In this document: piece by piece, positions 15,824-24,544 of the stretch
How the letters are laid out: every line of letters starts with the position of its first letter
How positions within the stretch are numbered: the stretch's first letter is position 1
Origin: Litchfieldella anticariensis FP35 = DSM 16096
GTDB taxonomy: Bacteria; Pseudomonadota; Gammaproteobacteria; Pseudomonadales; Halomonadaceae
DNA: 64,000 nt
Assembly: GCF_000409775.1 (NCBI RefSeq)
Contig: NZ_KE332394.1
Coordinates: 108,890-172,889, forward strand
Direction of reading: 5' to 3'
Notes under the pieces: generated by a model
Databases searched by the model: none
The model's input: the letters and a program-made list of their open reading frames with translations, nothing else
Told to the model about the DNA's origin: nothing
Translations under genes and position numbers: made by a program

Positions 15824-16549
15824 ATGGTCATGAACGGACAGGCTCGTCGGTGGTGGGGAATGGGCGCCATGTTACTGCTGATGGCGATGGCCGCTCGTGC
15901 CCAGGACGTGCCGCCGGCCTACGTGGTGGCGGCAGAATTTCATGGCGTACCGCCCGACGTGCTGTATGCCGTGGCCAGTGCTGAATCCGTGATCAGCCTG
16001 AAGGCGGGGCGTCGTCCCTGGCCCTGGACATTGAATGTGCGGGGCAAAGGCTATCGTTTCGCCAATCGTCGTGCCGCCTGTGATGCATTGCGACTGGCGC
16101 TCGACGAGACCCCGTTGGTCGATGTAGGCATTGCCCAACTGAATGTACGTTGGCAACCGCAGCTATTTGATCAGGGCCAGCGCTTCGCCGATCCCTGCGC
16201 GGCGTTGGATCCCTACGCCAATCTGGAGGAAGCTGCGCGACTGCTGCGTGGCCACTTTTCGGACACCGGGGACTGGCTCATGGCCGCCGGCCGTTATCAC
16301 CGGCCCGCCGGAGGGTCGCCGGCGGCTCGCTATCGCCGGGTGGTCGCGGAGGAACTCGCTCGCCTGAGGCCACAGGGACCATCACTGGCCCAACGGCATG
16401 GGGACGTGAGCCGTGTTACTGAATCCTCTCCCTCCGACCCCGACACCTTCCTGACCTGGAGGACGCCCGACGAGCCTGTCTGGTCCTGGATATCACCCGA
16501 ACCGGTGCGCTGGGACAAGGTCGTGGCCAGCCAGGGCATCCTGCACTGA
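15824..16549 (+). CDS. Conjugative lytic transglycosylase
   Basis: A 241-residue exported SLT-type lytic transglycosylase. A signal peptide (residues 1-27, A-R-A-Q) is followed by the catalytic domain with the probable catalytic Glu54 in A-V-A-S-A-E-S. The V-G-I-A-Q-L-N segment (about residues 101-107) and the A-A-G-R-Y-H-R-P stretch match the fold. It would open a local gap in peptidoglycan for assembly of the secretion channel. It sits 3 nt after TIGR03759 in the same operon. The spacing after Glu (S-V-I-S-L-K-A-G-R) is typical of the ICE subgroup. Confidence 0.85.
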   Translation: MVMNGQARRWWGMGAMLLLMAMAARAQDVPPAYVVAAEFHGVPPDVLYAVASAESVISLKAGRRPWPWTLNVRGKGYRFANRRAACDALRLALDETPLVDVGIAQLNVRWQPQLFDQGQRFADPCAALDPYANLEEAARLLRGHFSDTGDWLMAAGRYHRPAGGSPAARYRRVVAEELARLRPQGPSLAQRHGDVSRVTESSPSDPDTFLTWRTPDEPVWSWISPEPVRWDKVVASQGILH

Positions 16550-16567
16550 ATCCTGAGGAGACGGACC

Positions 16568-17125
16568 ATGCCGAGGAAAGTACAGAGACTTGTCATCCTG
16601 TTCATGGGCTTCCTGTCGCTGGTTGGCCAGTCCCATGCACAGCCATCGGGTATGCCTGAGTTGATCGTGGTAGCCGATTACGGTGGTGAACCGGCCCGCC
16701 CCTATTACGTGGCGATTGGAGCGGCAGGAATACCCGAGGCCGAGGGCTTCGAGGTGACCGATACGTCGACTCGGCCTGCCAGCAAACCCTTCAGCGAACA
16801 GGACATGCTGCCGGTCAGGAGCGAGTTGCTGTCGCCCGGACAGGTCACGCCTCGCCGACTTACGCTGCCGAGGCGCATGACGCCGTTCTTCCTGATCGGA
16901 TCCGACGAGGTGTCTCACCAGTGGCTGGCACAACGACGCAATCGCCTGCATGAGATGAATGCCGTGGGGCTGGTCGTCAATGTCGAGGATAACGCGGTGC
17001 TGACACGGCTAAGAGAGGTTGGTCAGGGATTGGAACTTCGTCCCGTCTCAGGCGATGACATCGCCGGCCGGTTGGGGATTGCGCATTACCCGGTGCTCGT
17101 CACGCCGGATGGACTGACGCAGTGA
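16568..17125 (+). CDS. TIGR03765 (PFL_4695) family ICE protein
   Basis: A 185-residue exported protein of the PFL_4695 family. Signal peptide to about residue 24 (S-H-A-Q), then L-I-V-V-A-D-Y-G-G-E-P-A-R-P-Y-Y near residues 31-46. The C-terminal part (A-G-R-L-G-I-A-H-Y-P-V-L-V-T) resembles a thioredoxin-like fold without a CxxC pair. It lies between the transglycosylase and TraD in the same operon, GGAGAC before the ATG. Likely a periplasmic accessory of the mating channel. Confidence 0.82.
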   Translation: MPRKVQRLVILFMGFLSLVGQSHAQPSGMPELIVVADYGGEPARPYYVAIGAAGIPEAEGFEVTDTSTRPASKPFSEQDMLPVRSELLSPGQVTPRRLTLPRRMTPFFLIGSDEVSHQWLAQRRNRLHEMNAVGLVVNVEDNAVLTRLREVGQGLELRPVSGDDIAGRLGIAHYPVLVTPDGLTQ

Positions 17126-17134
17126 GGGCCGAGC

Positions 17135-19330
17135 ATGAGTCAGTCGTATCCCCTCGAGTCCCTGCTGCGACCGGCCGTCGAGCTCAATACCGTGGTGGTC
17201 TGTGTGGCCTCGGCGGTGCTCTGTGTCGTCGCCCCCTGGGCAGTGGCCTTGACGCCGAGCGTCGGGATCGGAATGGCAGCTGGCTTCCTGGGCTTTGGCC
17301 TGTGGCGGTTACGGCAAGCCTGGGTGGTACTGCGCTACCGGCGCCACATGCGACGCCTGCCACGCTTCGCGTTGCGCAGTGACCAGATTCCCGTCAGCCC
17401 CCGGAGTCTGTGGCTCGGCAAAGGTTTCCGCTGGGAAGCGAAACACACCCAGCGCTTGCACGAGAGCTTTCAGCCGGAAGCCAAGCCCTTTGTTCAACCG
17501 TCGCTCGCCTATCGAATCGCGAGGCATCTCGAGAACCGTCTCGAGCGTTATCGGACGTTGTACGTTGTCATTCGTCTGCTGAGTGCGGATACCATACTGA
17601 ATCCGTTTCGGCCGCTACCGCCCGTAGGCGGCATCCCGGCATTGCATGCGGTCGAGTGGCGCGAGATGGATGTGCGGCTGCCGCTGGGCGAGCGGGTTGG
17701 CCATACCCTCGTCGAAGGCACCACGCGTGTGGGCAAGACGCGCCTTGAAGAGGTGATGATCACCCAGGATATCCACCGACCCAGTCAGGAGGTGGTGATC
17801 TGCTTCGACCCCAAGGGCGATGGCGACTTGCTGCTGCGCATGTACATCGAGGCACTGCGGGCCGGTCGGGGAGACGAATTCTATATTTTCCATCTCGGCT
17901 GGCCGGATATCAGCGCTCGGTATAACGCCGTGGGACGTTTCGGGCGGATCTCCGAAGTCGCCACCCGCCTGGCTGGTCAGCTCTCGGGGGAAGGCAACAG
18001 CGCCGCCTTCCGCGAGTTTGCCTGGCGCTTTACCAACATCATCGCCAGGGCCCGGCATGCCCTGGGTCAGCGTCCTACCTATGACCAGATCCTCTCCGAT
18101 GTCGTCAATATCGACGGCCTGATGATCGAGTATGCCCAGCAGACACTCGTCTCCCATGACACGCACGCCTGGGAAAGCATCAGCGAGATCGAGAGCCGGC
18201 TCAACGACAAGTCGATACCGATCGCCATGAAAGGCCGCGACAGGCGCGTGGTGGCCATCGAGCAGTACCTGCAGAAGGTGAGAGTGCACGATGCCGTGCT
18301 CGAAGGGCTGCGCTCGGCGGTGCGCTACGACAAGACCTATTTCGACAAGATCGTTGCCAGTCTCCTGCCGTTACTCGAGAAACTGACCTCCGGGCGTATC
18401 GCCGAGCTGCTCTCCCCCGACTACCACGACCTGGAGGACCCGCGGCCGATCTTCGATTGGCAGCAGATCATCCGCAAGCGCGGCATCGTGTATGTCGGGC
18501 TCGATGCGCTTTCGGATTTCGAGGTAGCGCAAGCGGTGGGGAACAGCATGTTCGCGGATCTCGTCAGTGTCGCCGGCCACATCTACAAGCACGGTATCGA
18601 TGACGGCCTGCCGGGAGCCGGTTCAGGCGAGAAGGTGGCCATCAACCTGCATTGCGACGAATTCAATGAGCTAATGGGCGACGAATTCGTGCCGCTCGTC
18701 AACAAGGGCGGTGGGGCAGGAATTCAAATCACCGCCTATACCCAGACCCTGTCCGATATCGAGGCCAGGATCGGTAATGCCGCCAAGGCGGGGCAGGTGG
18801 TGGGCAACTTCAACAACCTCATCATGCTTCGGGTTCGTGAGGAGAAAACCGCCGAGCTCCTGACCCGTCAGCTGCGCAAGGTTAACGTCGCCAACCGCAT
18901 GCTGGTCAGCATGGCCGGTGACAATTCCGACGTGACCACCGATATCGATTTCACCAGTTCCGGCGGGGATCGTATCAGTACCGTCCAGGTGCCGATGATC
19001 GAGCCGGCGGATGTGGTCAGCCTGCCGAAAGGGCAGGCGTTCGCCCTGTTGGAAGGGGGCCAGTTGTGGAAGGTGCGCATGCCCCTGCCGAAGCCCGACC
19101 GGGGCAAGGATATTCCCCGAAATATCACGGATATCGCCCACCAGATGAAGTCCCGCTACTCGACGGGGGAGCGGTGGTGGGAAGCCGTGATGCCGCCACC
19201 GATTCATTTCGAGCCGCCGGAGGAGGCCAGCCGACCCGGCTATCAGGCGATAGTCATGCCGTCCGGCGACGGATGGAACAGCGACAACGAACCATTGCAG
19301 GAGGCTGGCCATGCCGCTGGGAGCGAGTAA
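17135..19330 (+). CDS. traD: TraD-type coupling protein (conjugative ATPase)
   Basis: A 731-residue type IV coupling protein (TIGR03743-like). Two N-terminal membrane helices (about residues 20-65) are followed by the ATPase domain: Walker A G-T-T-R-V-G-K-T-R near residues 195-203, Walker B-like L-H-C-D-E-F-N near 508-514 and a Q-I-T-A-Y-T-Q motif near 530. It would recruit the relaxosome and pump DNA into the type IV channel. The segment 18711-18978, just after the Walker B region, is duplicated exactly inside the IS3 element downstream. The gene itself is intact. Confidence 0.93.
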   Translation: MSQSYPLESLLRPAVELNTVVVCVASAVLCVVAPWAVALTPSVGIGMAAGFLGFGLWRLRQAWVVLRYRRHMRRLPRFALRSDQIPVSPRSLWLGKGFRWEAKHTQRLHESFQPEAKPFVQPSLAYRIARHLENRLERYRTLYVVIRLLSADTILNPFRPLPPVGGIPALHAVEWREMDVRLPLGERVGHTLVEGTTRVGKTRLEEVMITQDIHRPSQEVVICFDPKGDGDLLLRMYIEALRAGRGDEFYIFHLGWPDISARYNAVGRFGRISEVATRLAGQLSGEGNSAAFREFAWRFTNIIARARHALGQRPTYDQILSDVVNIDGLMIEYAQQTLVSHDTHAWESISEIESRLNDKSIPIAMKGRDRRVVAIEQYLQKVRVHDAVLEGLRSAVRYDKTYFDKIVASLLPLLEKLTSGRIAELLSPDYHDLEDPRPIFDWQQIIRKRGIVYVGLDALSDFEVAQAVGNSMFADLVSVAGHIYKHGIDDGLPGAGSGEKVAINLHCDEFNELMGDEFVPLVNKGGGAGIQITAYTQTLSDIEARIGNAAKAGQVVGNFNNLIMLRVREEKTAELLTRQLRKVNVANRMLVSMAGDNSDVTTDIDFTSSGGDRISTVQVPMIEPADVVSLPKGQAFALLEGGQLWKVRMPLPKPDRGKDIPRNITDIAHQMKSRYSTGERWWEAVMPPPIHFEPPEEASRPGYQAIVMPSGDGWNSDNEPLQEAGHAAGSE

Positions 19331-19604
19331 GGAGGGGCAGGAACGGGAGCAGGTCGTCTCGGTGCGGCTCGATGACGATCGTGGAGCCTCACGCCTGCTG
19401 ACGCTGCCCGAATCATTGGTCGGGTTGCTGCGCTACGTCGAACTCGGAATCGATCGACTGGAGCTTACCCAGCGGGCGTATCACAAGGGCATGGCGCCGA
19501 TCTGGGAGTTGGGGGCAAGTGCCGAGGAACGGATCCTGATCCTGCATTGCCAGGATCGGCGCTGGTACCTGCGATGCCGCCTTAAAGCCGTCAAGGTGCA
19601 TTGA
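19311..19604 (+). CDS. Small hypothetical ICE protein
   Basis: A 97-residue soluble protein overlapping the end of traD by 20 nt in another frame. GGAGG lies 8 nt before the ATG, within traD. It has a middle Leu-rich segment (L-T-L-P-E-S-L-V-G-L-L-R-Y-V-E) and several Cys, Trp and Arg near the C-terminus. Related ICEs carry a similarly placed small gene between traD and TIGR03747. No known domain; role unknown. Confidence 0.7.
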   Translation: MPLGASKEGQEREQVVSVRLDDDRGASRLLTLPESLVGLLRYVELGIDRLELTQRAYHKGMAPIWELGASAEERILILHCQDRRWYLRCRLKAVKVH

Positions 19605-19605
19605 C

Positions 19606-20304
19606 ATGGTAACCCGGACCGCGGAACAGACTCAGCAGCGCCGTAGGGGGTGGATCACGAGGCTCTTGGGGTTGCCATGGCAGTTGCTCGGCATTCTGCT
19701 GGTGTCGCTGCTGTGCTCGATCGTCATCGAGTGGGCCGGGATCTACTGGGAATGGTGGAGCCAGCCAGGAGCAGAGCATGCCCGACACACCATGGAACGG
19801 GAGATGGGGTGGTTGGATAGCGAGTTCACGCGATCCCTGGTGTTTTCACGACCGGTCGCCTCGGCGACGTGGCTGGTGGAGAAGGCTTACGAATGGATGT
19901 TCGTCAGCACCGGTATCGCGCCATGGCTGACAAGCAATGCTGACAGCGGCGGCTGGGTGGGCACACTCCATGAATATCTGCAGGCGGCGGTCTACGTGAC
20001 CCTGATGACGCTGACCCGGGTGGTGATCCTGGTGCTGACGTCACCATTGTTCTTCCTGGCGGCCCTGGTGGGGTTCGTGGATGGCCTGGTGCGTCGTGAC
20101 CTGAGGAGATTCGGTGCGGGCAGGGAATCGGCATTTGTTTATCACCACGCCAAGCGCGCCGTGACGCCGATTTTTATCGCGGGCTGGCTGATCTATCTCT
20201 CCGTACCATTTTCGATCCACCCCAATCTATTCCTGCTACCCTGCGCATTGCTGTTCGGGTTGATGATCAGTATTGCGACCTCGAGCTTCAAGAAATATAT
20301 CTGA
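19606..20304 (+). CDS. TIGR03747 (DUF4400) ICE membrane protein
   Basis: A 232-residue integral membrane protein with about four helices (about residues 22-43, 128-160, 190-205 and 208-225). The W-x-W-W motif after the first helix and the L-T-S-P-L-F-F-L-A-A-L-V-G-F-V-D-G-L-V-R-R-D-L-R stretch are marks of the DUF4400/TIGR03747 family. It would be an inner-membrane part of the mating channel. It starts 1 nt after the previous gene and ends the first transfer operon, 55 nt before an IS3-family insertion. Confidence 0.88.
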   Translation: MVTRTAEQTQQRRRGWITRLLGLPWQLLGILLVSLLCSIVIEWAGIYWEWWSQPGAEHARHTMEREMGWLDSEFTRSLVFSRPVASATWLVEKAYEWMFVSTGIAPWLTSNADSGGWVGTLHEYLQAAVYVTLMTLTRVVILVLTSPLFFLAALVGFVDGLVRRDLRRFGAGRESAFVYHHAKRAVTPIFIAGWLIYLSVPFSIHPNLFLLPCALLFGLMISIATSSFKKYI

Positions 20305-20409
20305 CTCATCGCTGCGCCTTCCCCTGTGAAACGAGAAGCGGGAGTGGAACCCCGCGACTTGAACTGACCCCCGAAAGTTGGACACCGCTCCAACTGTAGG
20401 GGGTTTTGC

Positions 20410-20880
20410 ATGGCGAGGTATTCCAGTGAGTTCAAGTTACAAGTGGTCCTGCACCACGAGAGTCCGGCGGGAGGAAGCAGACGCACAGCGATACAGTTCG
20501 GGCTGGATAGAGGTGTTGTCAGGTCATGGGTAGAGGTCTATCGCCAACATGGTGAGGCAGGATTGGCTCGCCGTACACGCCCCCAGGTCTATGATCTGGC
20601 CTTCAAGCTGAAAGTCGTGCGTTTTCTCGAAGAAGGCGGCTCTCTTCGTGAGGCCAGTGCTTACTTCAACATCCCAGCGCGTACTACCATTAGAGAATGG
20701 CGGCGCCAGTATGCCTCTCATGGGGTTGACGGCTTGTCTGACCGCCGTGGGAGACCTCGTGTGAAAAAGAAGAAACCGCCATCCTCTGGTACCAAGGCAC
20801 CTGACCAGATGTCGTGGGGCAGGAATTCAAATCACCGCCTATACCCAGACCCTGTCCGATATCGAGGCCAGGATCGGTAA
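20410..20880 (+). pseudogene. IS3 OrfA with a foreign C-terminus
   Basis: Residues 1 to about 134 are a typical OrfA of the IS3/IS150 type: two helix-turn-helix regions (Y-S-S-E-F-K-L-Q-V-V near the start; F-K-L-K-V-V-R-F-L-E-E-G-G-S near residue 59) and a lysine-rich end (K-K-K-K-P-P). From position 20814 the frame runs into traD-derived DNA, so the last 22 codons are not native and the frameshift site to orfB is lost. The DNA-binding part may still be made. Confidence 0.75.
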
Positions 20881-21081
20881 TGCCGCCAAGGCGGGGCAGG
20901 TGGTGGGCAACTTCAACAACCTCATCATGCTTCGGGTTCGTGAGGAGAAAACCGCCGAGCTCCTGACCCGTCAGCTGCGCAAGGTTAACGTCGCCAACCG
21001 CATGCTGGTCAGCATGGCCGGTGACAATTCCGACGTGACCACCGATATCGATTTCACCAGTTCCGGCGGGGATCGTATCAG
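20814..21081 (+). repeat. 268-bp exact copy of an internal traD segment
   Basis: Identical, as far as I can read base by base, to 18711-18978 in traD. It starts with GTGGGGCAGGAATTC and ends at CGTATCAG. It replaces the part of orfB that would encode the N-terminal region. There is no start codon context or function of its own; the short frame over it is only a traD fragment. Confidence 0.9.
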
Positions 21082-21666
21082 GAAGTGCGACCCAAGCGTT
21101 ACCGGTCCTTCCGAGGTGACGAAGGTGGTCTCGCCGCCAACCGTCTACAGCGCCATTTCCGAGCAGACCGTCCGCATCAGAAGTGGGTAACAGATATTAC
21201 AGAGTTCAACATTCGAGGGGAAAAGGTCTTCCTGTCACCGGTCATGGACCTCTATAACCGAGAAATCGTGGCATTCTCTATTGCCCGTACCCCTCGGCTG
21301 CCGATGGTCATGGCCATGCTGGGTAAAGCCTTGCAGCAGGTCAAAGATGCCGAAGGGCTGGTTCTTCATTCTGATCAGGGCTGGCAGTATCAGATGCCTG
21401 CCTATCACGCGGCGTTGACCGCTAGAGGAGCCGAGGTCAGCATGTCTCGTAGCGGGAACTGCCTGGACAATGCCGTCATCGAGAACTTCTTCGGCCTCTT
21501 GAAGAGTGAGTTCTTCCATGGCCAGAAATTTACTGGTGTAGAGAGGTTCATCAGGGAACTCCGGGCCTACATACGCTATTACAACCATGACCGCATCAAG
21601 GCCAACCTAAAAGGCCTGAGCCCTGTGGAATACAGGATCCAGGCCTTGGGGACCGCCACTACCTGA
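21081..21666 (+). pseudogene. IS3 OrfB transposase, N-terminally truncated
   Basis: The remaining 190 or so codons encode the rve/DDE integrase core. It opens with K-R-Y-R-S-F-R-G-D-E-G-G and H-Q-K-W-V-T-D-I-T-E-F (first Asp), then V-L-H-S-D-Q-G-W-Q-Y (second Asp), and ends with N-C-L-D-N-A-V-I-E-N-F-F-G-L-L-K (Glu). All three catalytic acids are present. About 100 N-terminal residues are missing, replaced by traD DNA. An ATG at 21085 could start the fragment, but a functional enzyme is unlikely. Confidence 0.8.
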
Positions 21667-21735
21667 ATCAACCCGTCCAACTATTGGGGGTCACTTCAGA
21701 CTGCGGGGCTTATCAATGACGATTCACCTTGAGCA

Positions 21736-22395
21736 CTATTGGCCGACGGCAATCTCAGGAACATTGACGCCTTCTTTATCAAGGGCCCTGGCTACCGCTG
21801 GACGAGCCACAACGTCGCGCATGCGAGCCGTCCATATTGGATAAGGGCGACCCATCGGCATGCCGATCTTTTCACCCCAGCGGTAAAGCACTAACAGGAA
21901 TGGATCTACCAAGGTGTAGCCAAGTGTCTGCGTGTGGGTTTGTTCGGTGAGCAAGTCTTCAATGCGCTGAAAGCCATCGTGAATGAGGGTCTCACCGTTG
22001 GATCGGATCGCCGCATGCGTGGTTGAATCCGCAGAGAACCGTTCCGGTCGCCAGAGTTCTCCAAATCCCATGCCATGGACCCAACCCACCAGCCAGGCAA
22101 GCCACTCGTGACACCGTGCTTCCGCCAAGGGGTCGTTGGGCAGCAGACCTCCTTTCGGATGGCGCCGGGCCAGGTAAGTGACGATAGCGGGTAATTCAGT
22201 GAGTGGCTGTGATTCGCCTGGAATCAGCAATACCGGTACCCGGCCCTTGGGATTGAACGCCAGGTATTCCGCTGTTTTCGTACTGCCATCCGCCGTAGAC
22301 ACCAAACGCAAATCGAATGGTTGCCCCAATTCTTCGAGTACAATGTGCACAGCCAAGGAGCAGGCTCCAGGAGAATAGAAAAGCTGATACGCCAT
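21736..22395 (-). CDS. Glutathione S-transferase
   Basis: A 219-residue GST. The N-terminal thioredoxin-like domain (1-80) begins Y-Q-L-F-Y-S-P-G-A-C-S-L-A; the Cys12 in P-G-A-C matches the beta-class bacterial GST cysteine. A second block has the N-P-K-G-R-V-P-V-L motif and the glutathione-binding E-L-P-A-I segment (normally E-S-x-A-I). The C-terminal domain is helical. It would conjugate or reduce electrophiles in the cytoplasm. ATG 22395 is chosen for its GGAGG. It is divergent from a LysR gene 102 nt away that probably controls it. Cargo within the transfer region. Confidence 0.85.
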   Translation of the reverse strand: MAYQLFYSPGACSLAVHIVLEELGQPFDLRLVSTADGSTKTAEYLAFNPKGRVPVLLIPGESQPLTELPAIVTYLARRHPKGGLLPNDPLAEARCHEWLAWLVGWVHGMGFGELWRPERFSADSTTHAAIRSNGETLIHDGFQRIEDLLTEQTHTQTLGYTLVDPFLLVLYRWGEKIGMPMGRPYPIWTARMRDVVARPAVARALDKEGVNVPEIAVGQ

Positions 22396-22497
22396 GAGAC
22401 CTCCAGGTTGAACGATGATGCGTAGGCTACAAAGCCACCCCCGAGGTCGACAAACGATACTTTCTCGCAACTAGCCATTAGTGATCGTAATGACAGT

Positions 22498-23379
22498 ATG
22501 ACGCGCCTCCCGTCACTTCAGATCTTGCTCTCTTTCGAAGCCAGCGTTCGTCTACGCAGCTTCACCCGTGCCGCTGAGGAACTGGCGTTGACCCAGGGCG
22601 CGGTGAGCCAGCATGTTCGTGCATTGGAAGCGCGCTTGGACACTCGGTTGTTCCACCGGGAGCGTCTAGGAGTCGTGCCCACAGGGGAAGCCCAACATCT
22701 GGCACTTCAGGTGCGCCAGGGCTTGGGAGTCTTGGAGCGAGCCTTCCGGCTCGAACCAAGACAGGCGAAATCGCCTGATCCGGTTCGACTTCGCTTGAGC
22801 ACACTGCCCAGCGTGGCAAGACGCTGGCTAGCGCCGCGCTTGCAGAACTTCCAGCGTCAGCACTCGAATATTGACGTACAGGTGGAGATGGGCGCGGACC
22901 TAGCCAGCCTGGATCACCATGATGGTGTTGATGTGGCGTTGCGCTACGGGCCGGGGAATTGGCCTAGTTTACGTTGTGACAAGCTTGCCGAGGAGAGCAT
23001 ATTTCCGGTGGCAAGTCCGACCTATCTGGGTCCTGGTCCTGCTGATGACGTGGATCTGAGCGCTTACACCCTGCTGCGTCACCCGGCACAGCCGTGGGAG
23101 CTCTGGTTCCAGGCCGCTGGATTGCCTCTGGCTGAATCGGCGGAAGGGCCTCAATTCGACGACTTTGACGCCTATATTGATGCGGCGGTGGCTGGCCAAG
23201 GCGTCGCGCTGGTGCGCCGTGCCTTGGTGAGCGAGGAGCTGGAGAATGGGCAACTAGTGTGTCCGTGGAAGATCGAAACCCGGGATGTGCATGCTTACTA
23301 TCTGGTTTGGCGACCAGACAGCGCTAAGCTTGCCGCCATTGAGGCGCTGCGTCTCTGGTTGCTCTCAGAGTTCGCTTAG
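22498..23379 (+). CDS. LysR-family regulator (GcvA-like)
   Basis: A 293-residue LysR regulator. The N-terminal winged helix (S-F-T-R-A-A-E-E-L-A-L-T-Q-G-A-V-S-Q-H-V, about residues 21-40) is followed by a linker helix and a substrate-binding domain of the GcvA type (V-R-L-R-L-S-T-L-P-S-V-A-R-R-W-L near residue 96). It probably binds the shared 102-nt promoter region and regulates the divergent GST gene. Typical length for the family. No close LysR box (T-N11-A) stands out by eye. Confidence 0.88.
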   Translation: MTRLPSLQILLSFEASVRLRSFTRAAEELALTQGAVSQHVRALEARLDTRLFHRERLGVVPTGEAQHLALQVRQGLGVLERAFRLEPRQAKSPDPVRLRLSTLPSVARRWLAPRLQNFQRQHSNIDVQVEMGADLASLDHHDGVDVALRYGPGNWPSLRCDKLAEESIFPVASPTYLGPGPADDVDLSAYTLLRHPAQPWELWFQAAGLPLAESAEGPQFDDFDAYIDAAVAGQGVALVRRALVSEELENGQLVCPWKIETRDVHAYYLVWRPDSAKLAAIEALRLWLLSEFA

Positions 23380-23832
23380 GCATATAGCACTGGCTGATCA
23401 TGCATCGTGTTGTGTATGGAGGGTTAGATTGCCGGATAGTGGATCGATCGAAGGCTGGAGGGGCGGTCGTCTGGAATCCGTTATCAATCCTTTGCTGTGT
23501 TCCTGGGGAAAGGGGCCTTGCACCGTTGCATCCCGGGGGTGATACAAGGCCCCATATCGCCTGGATACGGCGACTTTCTGAAGTTAATTCATCGGATTGG
23601 GTATCGTCAATCAATAGTATCCTATTGTTATGAACGGGAGTTGATGACCTGAGATTCATCAGAACTACCGTAAATGTCGTAAATTGTCTTCAGTTCGAGA
23701 TAACGAAGTCTCTGTTCCGAGTTATAGTCAAAAGTATCTTCTTGAGATGGCTTAGCAGCACTTGAAGCCCTATGGACAGGGCTTCCTTTTTCGCCTGGCA
23801 TTTACACTTGCCATGGCAAGTCCTCTCCCAAA
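23380..23832. other. Gap after LysR, no gene seen
   Basis: About 450 bases without a credible gene; the short frames here have no family features. It holds an inverted repeat GGGGCCTTG/CAAGGCCCC (23512-23520 and 23545-23553) and ends with a terminator. It probably marks the join between inserted cargo and ICE backbone. Confidence 0.45.
23764..23791 (+). terminator. Rho-independent terminator
   Basis: GAAGCCCT/AGGGCTTC perfect 8-bp stem with a 6-nt loop, followed by CTTTTTCG. It lies 140 nt or more upstream of the next transfer operon and insulates that operon from the cargo. Confidence 0.82.
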
Positions 23833-23865
23833 AACCTTTCCTGAAACGCTTAACGTTTCCTGCTG
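23833..23865 (+). promoter_or_regulatory. ICE module element, copy 5 (before RAQPRD gene)
   Basis: AACCTTTCC, then CGCTTAACGTTTCCTGCTG; the best match to the consensus with copy 6. It ends 64 nt before the first gene of the second transfer operon and follows a terminator, so a promoter must lie here. Confidence 0.65.
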
Positions 23866-23929
23866 AATTCGCCTCCTACCCTGACCACCATGGCGTCAGT
23901 CTTATCGCGAATAGCGGGGCCGATGCCAT

Positions 23930-24274
23930 ATGACCGGGGGACGTAAATCGCTTCTTTCTCTGCTGTTGGCAGGCGGTCTGGGCAGCATTCTTGGCTTGCC
24001 CGCTGCTCAGGCGGAGCTGCATGACGGAATCCAACGCCGCGATCTGGCGCTCATCCAGGCGCAGCTCGAGCAGATCGAGCAGGTAGTGGACCGCCTCGAA
24101 GCCCGTCAGGCGCTAGCTGAACCCGCTTCGACGCGCTTCTATCTCGACATTTCCCGGCTCAGAACTGACCTCGAGACCATCTCTCGGGGCATTGACGCGT
24201 ACCTGGCACCCCCACGGCTTCCGCCACGACAGCCCTTGCCGCTTTCGGGTGATTACTTGCAGGAGGGCCGCTGA
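23930..24274 (+). CDS. RAQPRD family ICE protein (TIGR01690)
   Basis: A 114-residue exported protein. Signal peptide (to A-Q-A near residue 28), then the RAQPRD-family core: a coiled-coil-like helix of repeated Q-L-E-Q-I-E-Q and the diagnostic end F-Y-L-D-I-S-R-L-R-T-D-L, then G-I-D-A-Y-L-A-P-P-R-L-P-P-R-Q-P. It is always the first gene of this transfer operon in the ICE class. Periplasmic accessory; activity unknown. It overlaps the next gene at one base. Confidence 0.88.
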   Translation: MTGGRKSLLSLLLAGGLGSILGLPAAQAELHDGIQRRDLALIQAQLEQIEQVVDRLEARQALAEPASTRFYLDISRLRTDLETISRGIDAYLAPPRLPPRQPLPLSGDYLQEGR

Positions 24275-24498
24275 TGGAGACCACTGCCGCCTTCCAGGCC
24301 GGGGCGGGATTCGCTTCCGACACCCTGTTCGTCGTCGTCGCCGGGACCGGGTGTACCGCGGCCTTCCTGTGGGCCATGTGGGCCGCGCTCTCGGCCTACA
24401 AGGGCTGGAGCAAGGAACGTGTCGATGGCGACGTGTTCGGACTCGCGGTCCTGCGCGTCGTGCTGTTGGTCGTGATGTTCATCTGGCTGTTCTTGTGA
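24274..24498 (+). CDS. TIGR03758 family ICE membrane protein
   Basis: A 74-residue protein with two membrane helices (about residues 16-40 and 55-74) and a short polar loop with W-S-K-E-R-V-D. Size and layout fit the TIGR03758 family, a pilin-like or small channel subunit. It starts on the last base of the RAQPRD stop codon. Between it and the next gene a small UUCG-loop hairpin (CCCTTCGGGG, about 24513-24522) could tune expression. Confidence 0.85.
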   Translation: METTAAFQAGAGFASDTLFVVVAGTGCTAAFLWAMWAALSAYKGWSKERVDGDVFGLAVLRVVLLVVMFIWLFL

Positions 24499-24544
24499 GC
24501 GGCCATCACCCTTCCCTTCGGGGAAACAACCTAGGAGAGACGTC

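Larger units (their letters stand above)
20360..21698 (+). mobile_element. IS3-family (IS150-group-like) insertion sequence, chimeric
   Basis: The inverted ends are TGAACTGACCCCCGAAAGTT on the left and, read inward on the right, TGAAGTGACCCCCAATAGTT. A 4-bp direct repeat GACT flanks both ends (20356-20359 and 21699-21702), the footprint of a simple insertion. Inside are an OrfA-type helix-turn-helix gene and the C-terminal part of an OrfB DDE transposase. The middle, where the start of orfB should be, is replaced by 268 bp identical to traD (20814-21081). The element is therefore unlikely to transpose on its own. Confidence 0.88.

Noticed and set aside
17615..18289. Minus-strand frame of 224 codons opposite traD
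   Set aside because: Antisense shadow caused by GC-rich codons of traD.
20900..21190. Frame inside the IS3 element that looks like a TraD protein piece
   Set aside because: It is the copied traD segment, not a gene of its own.
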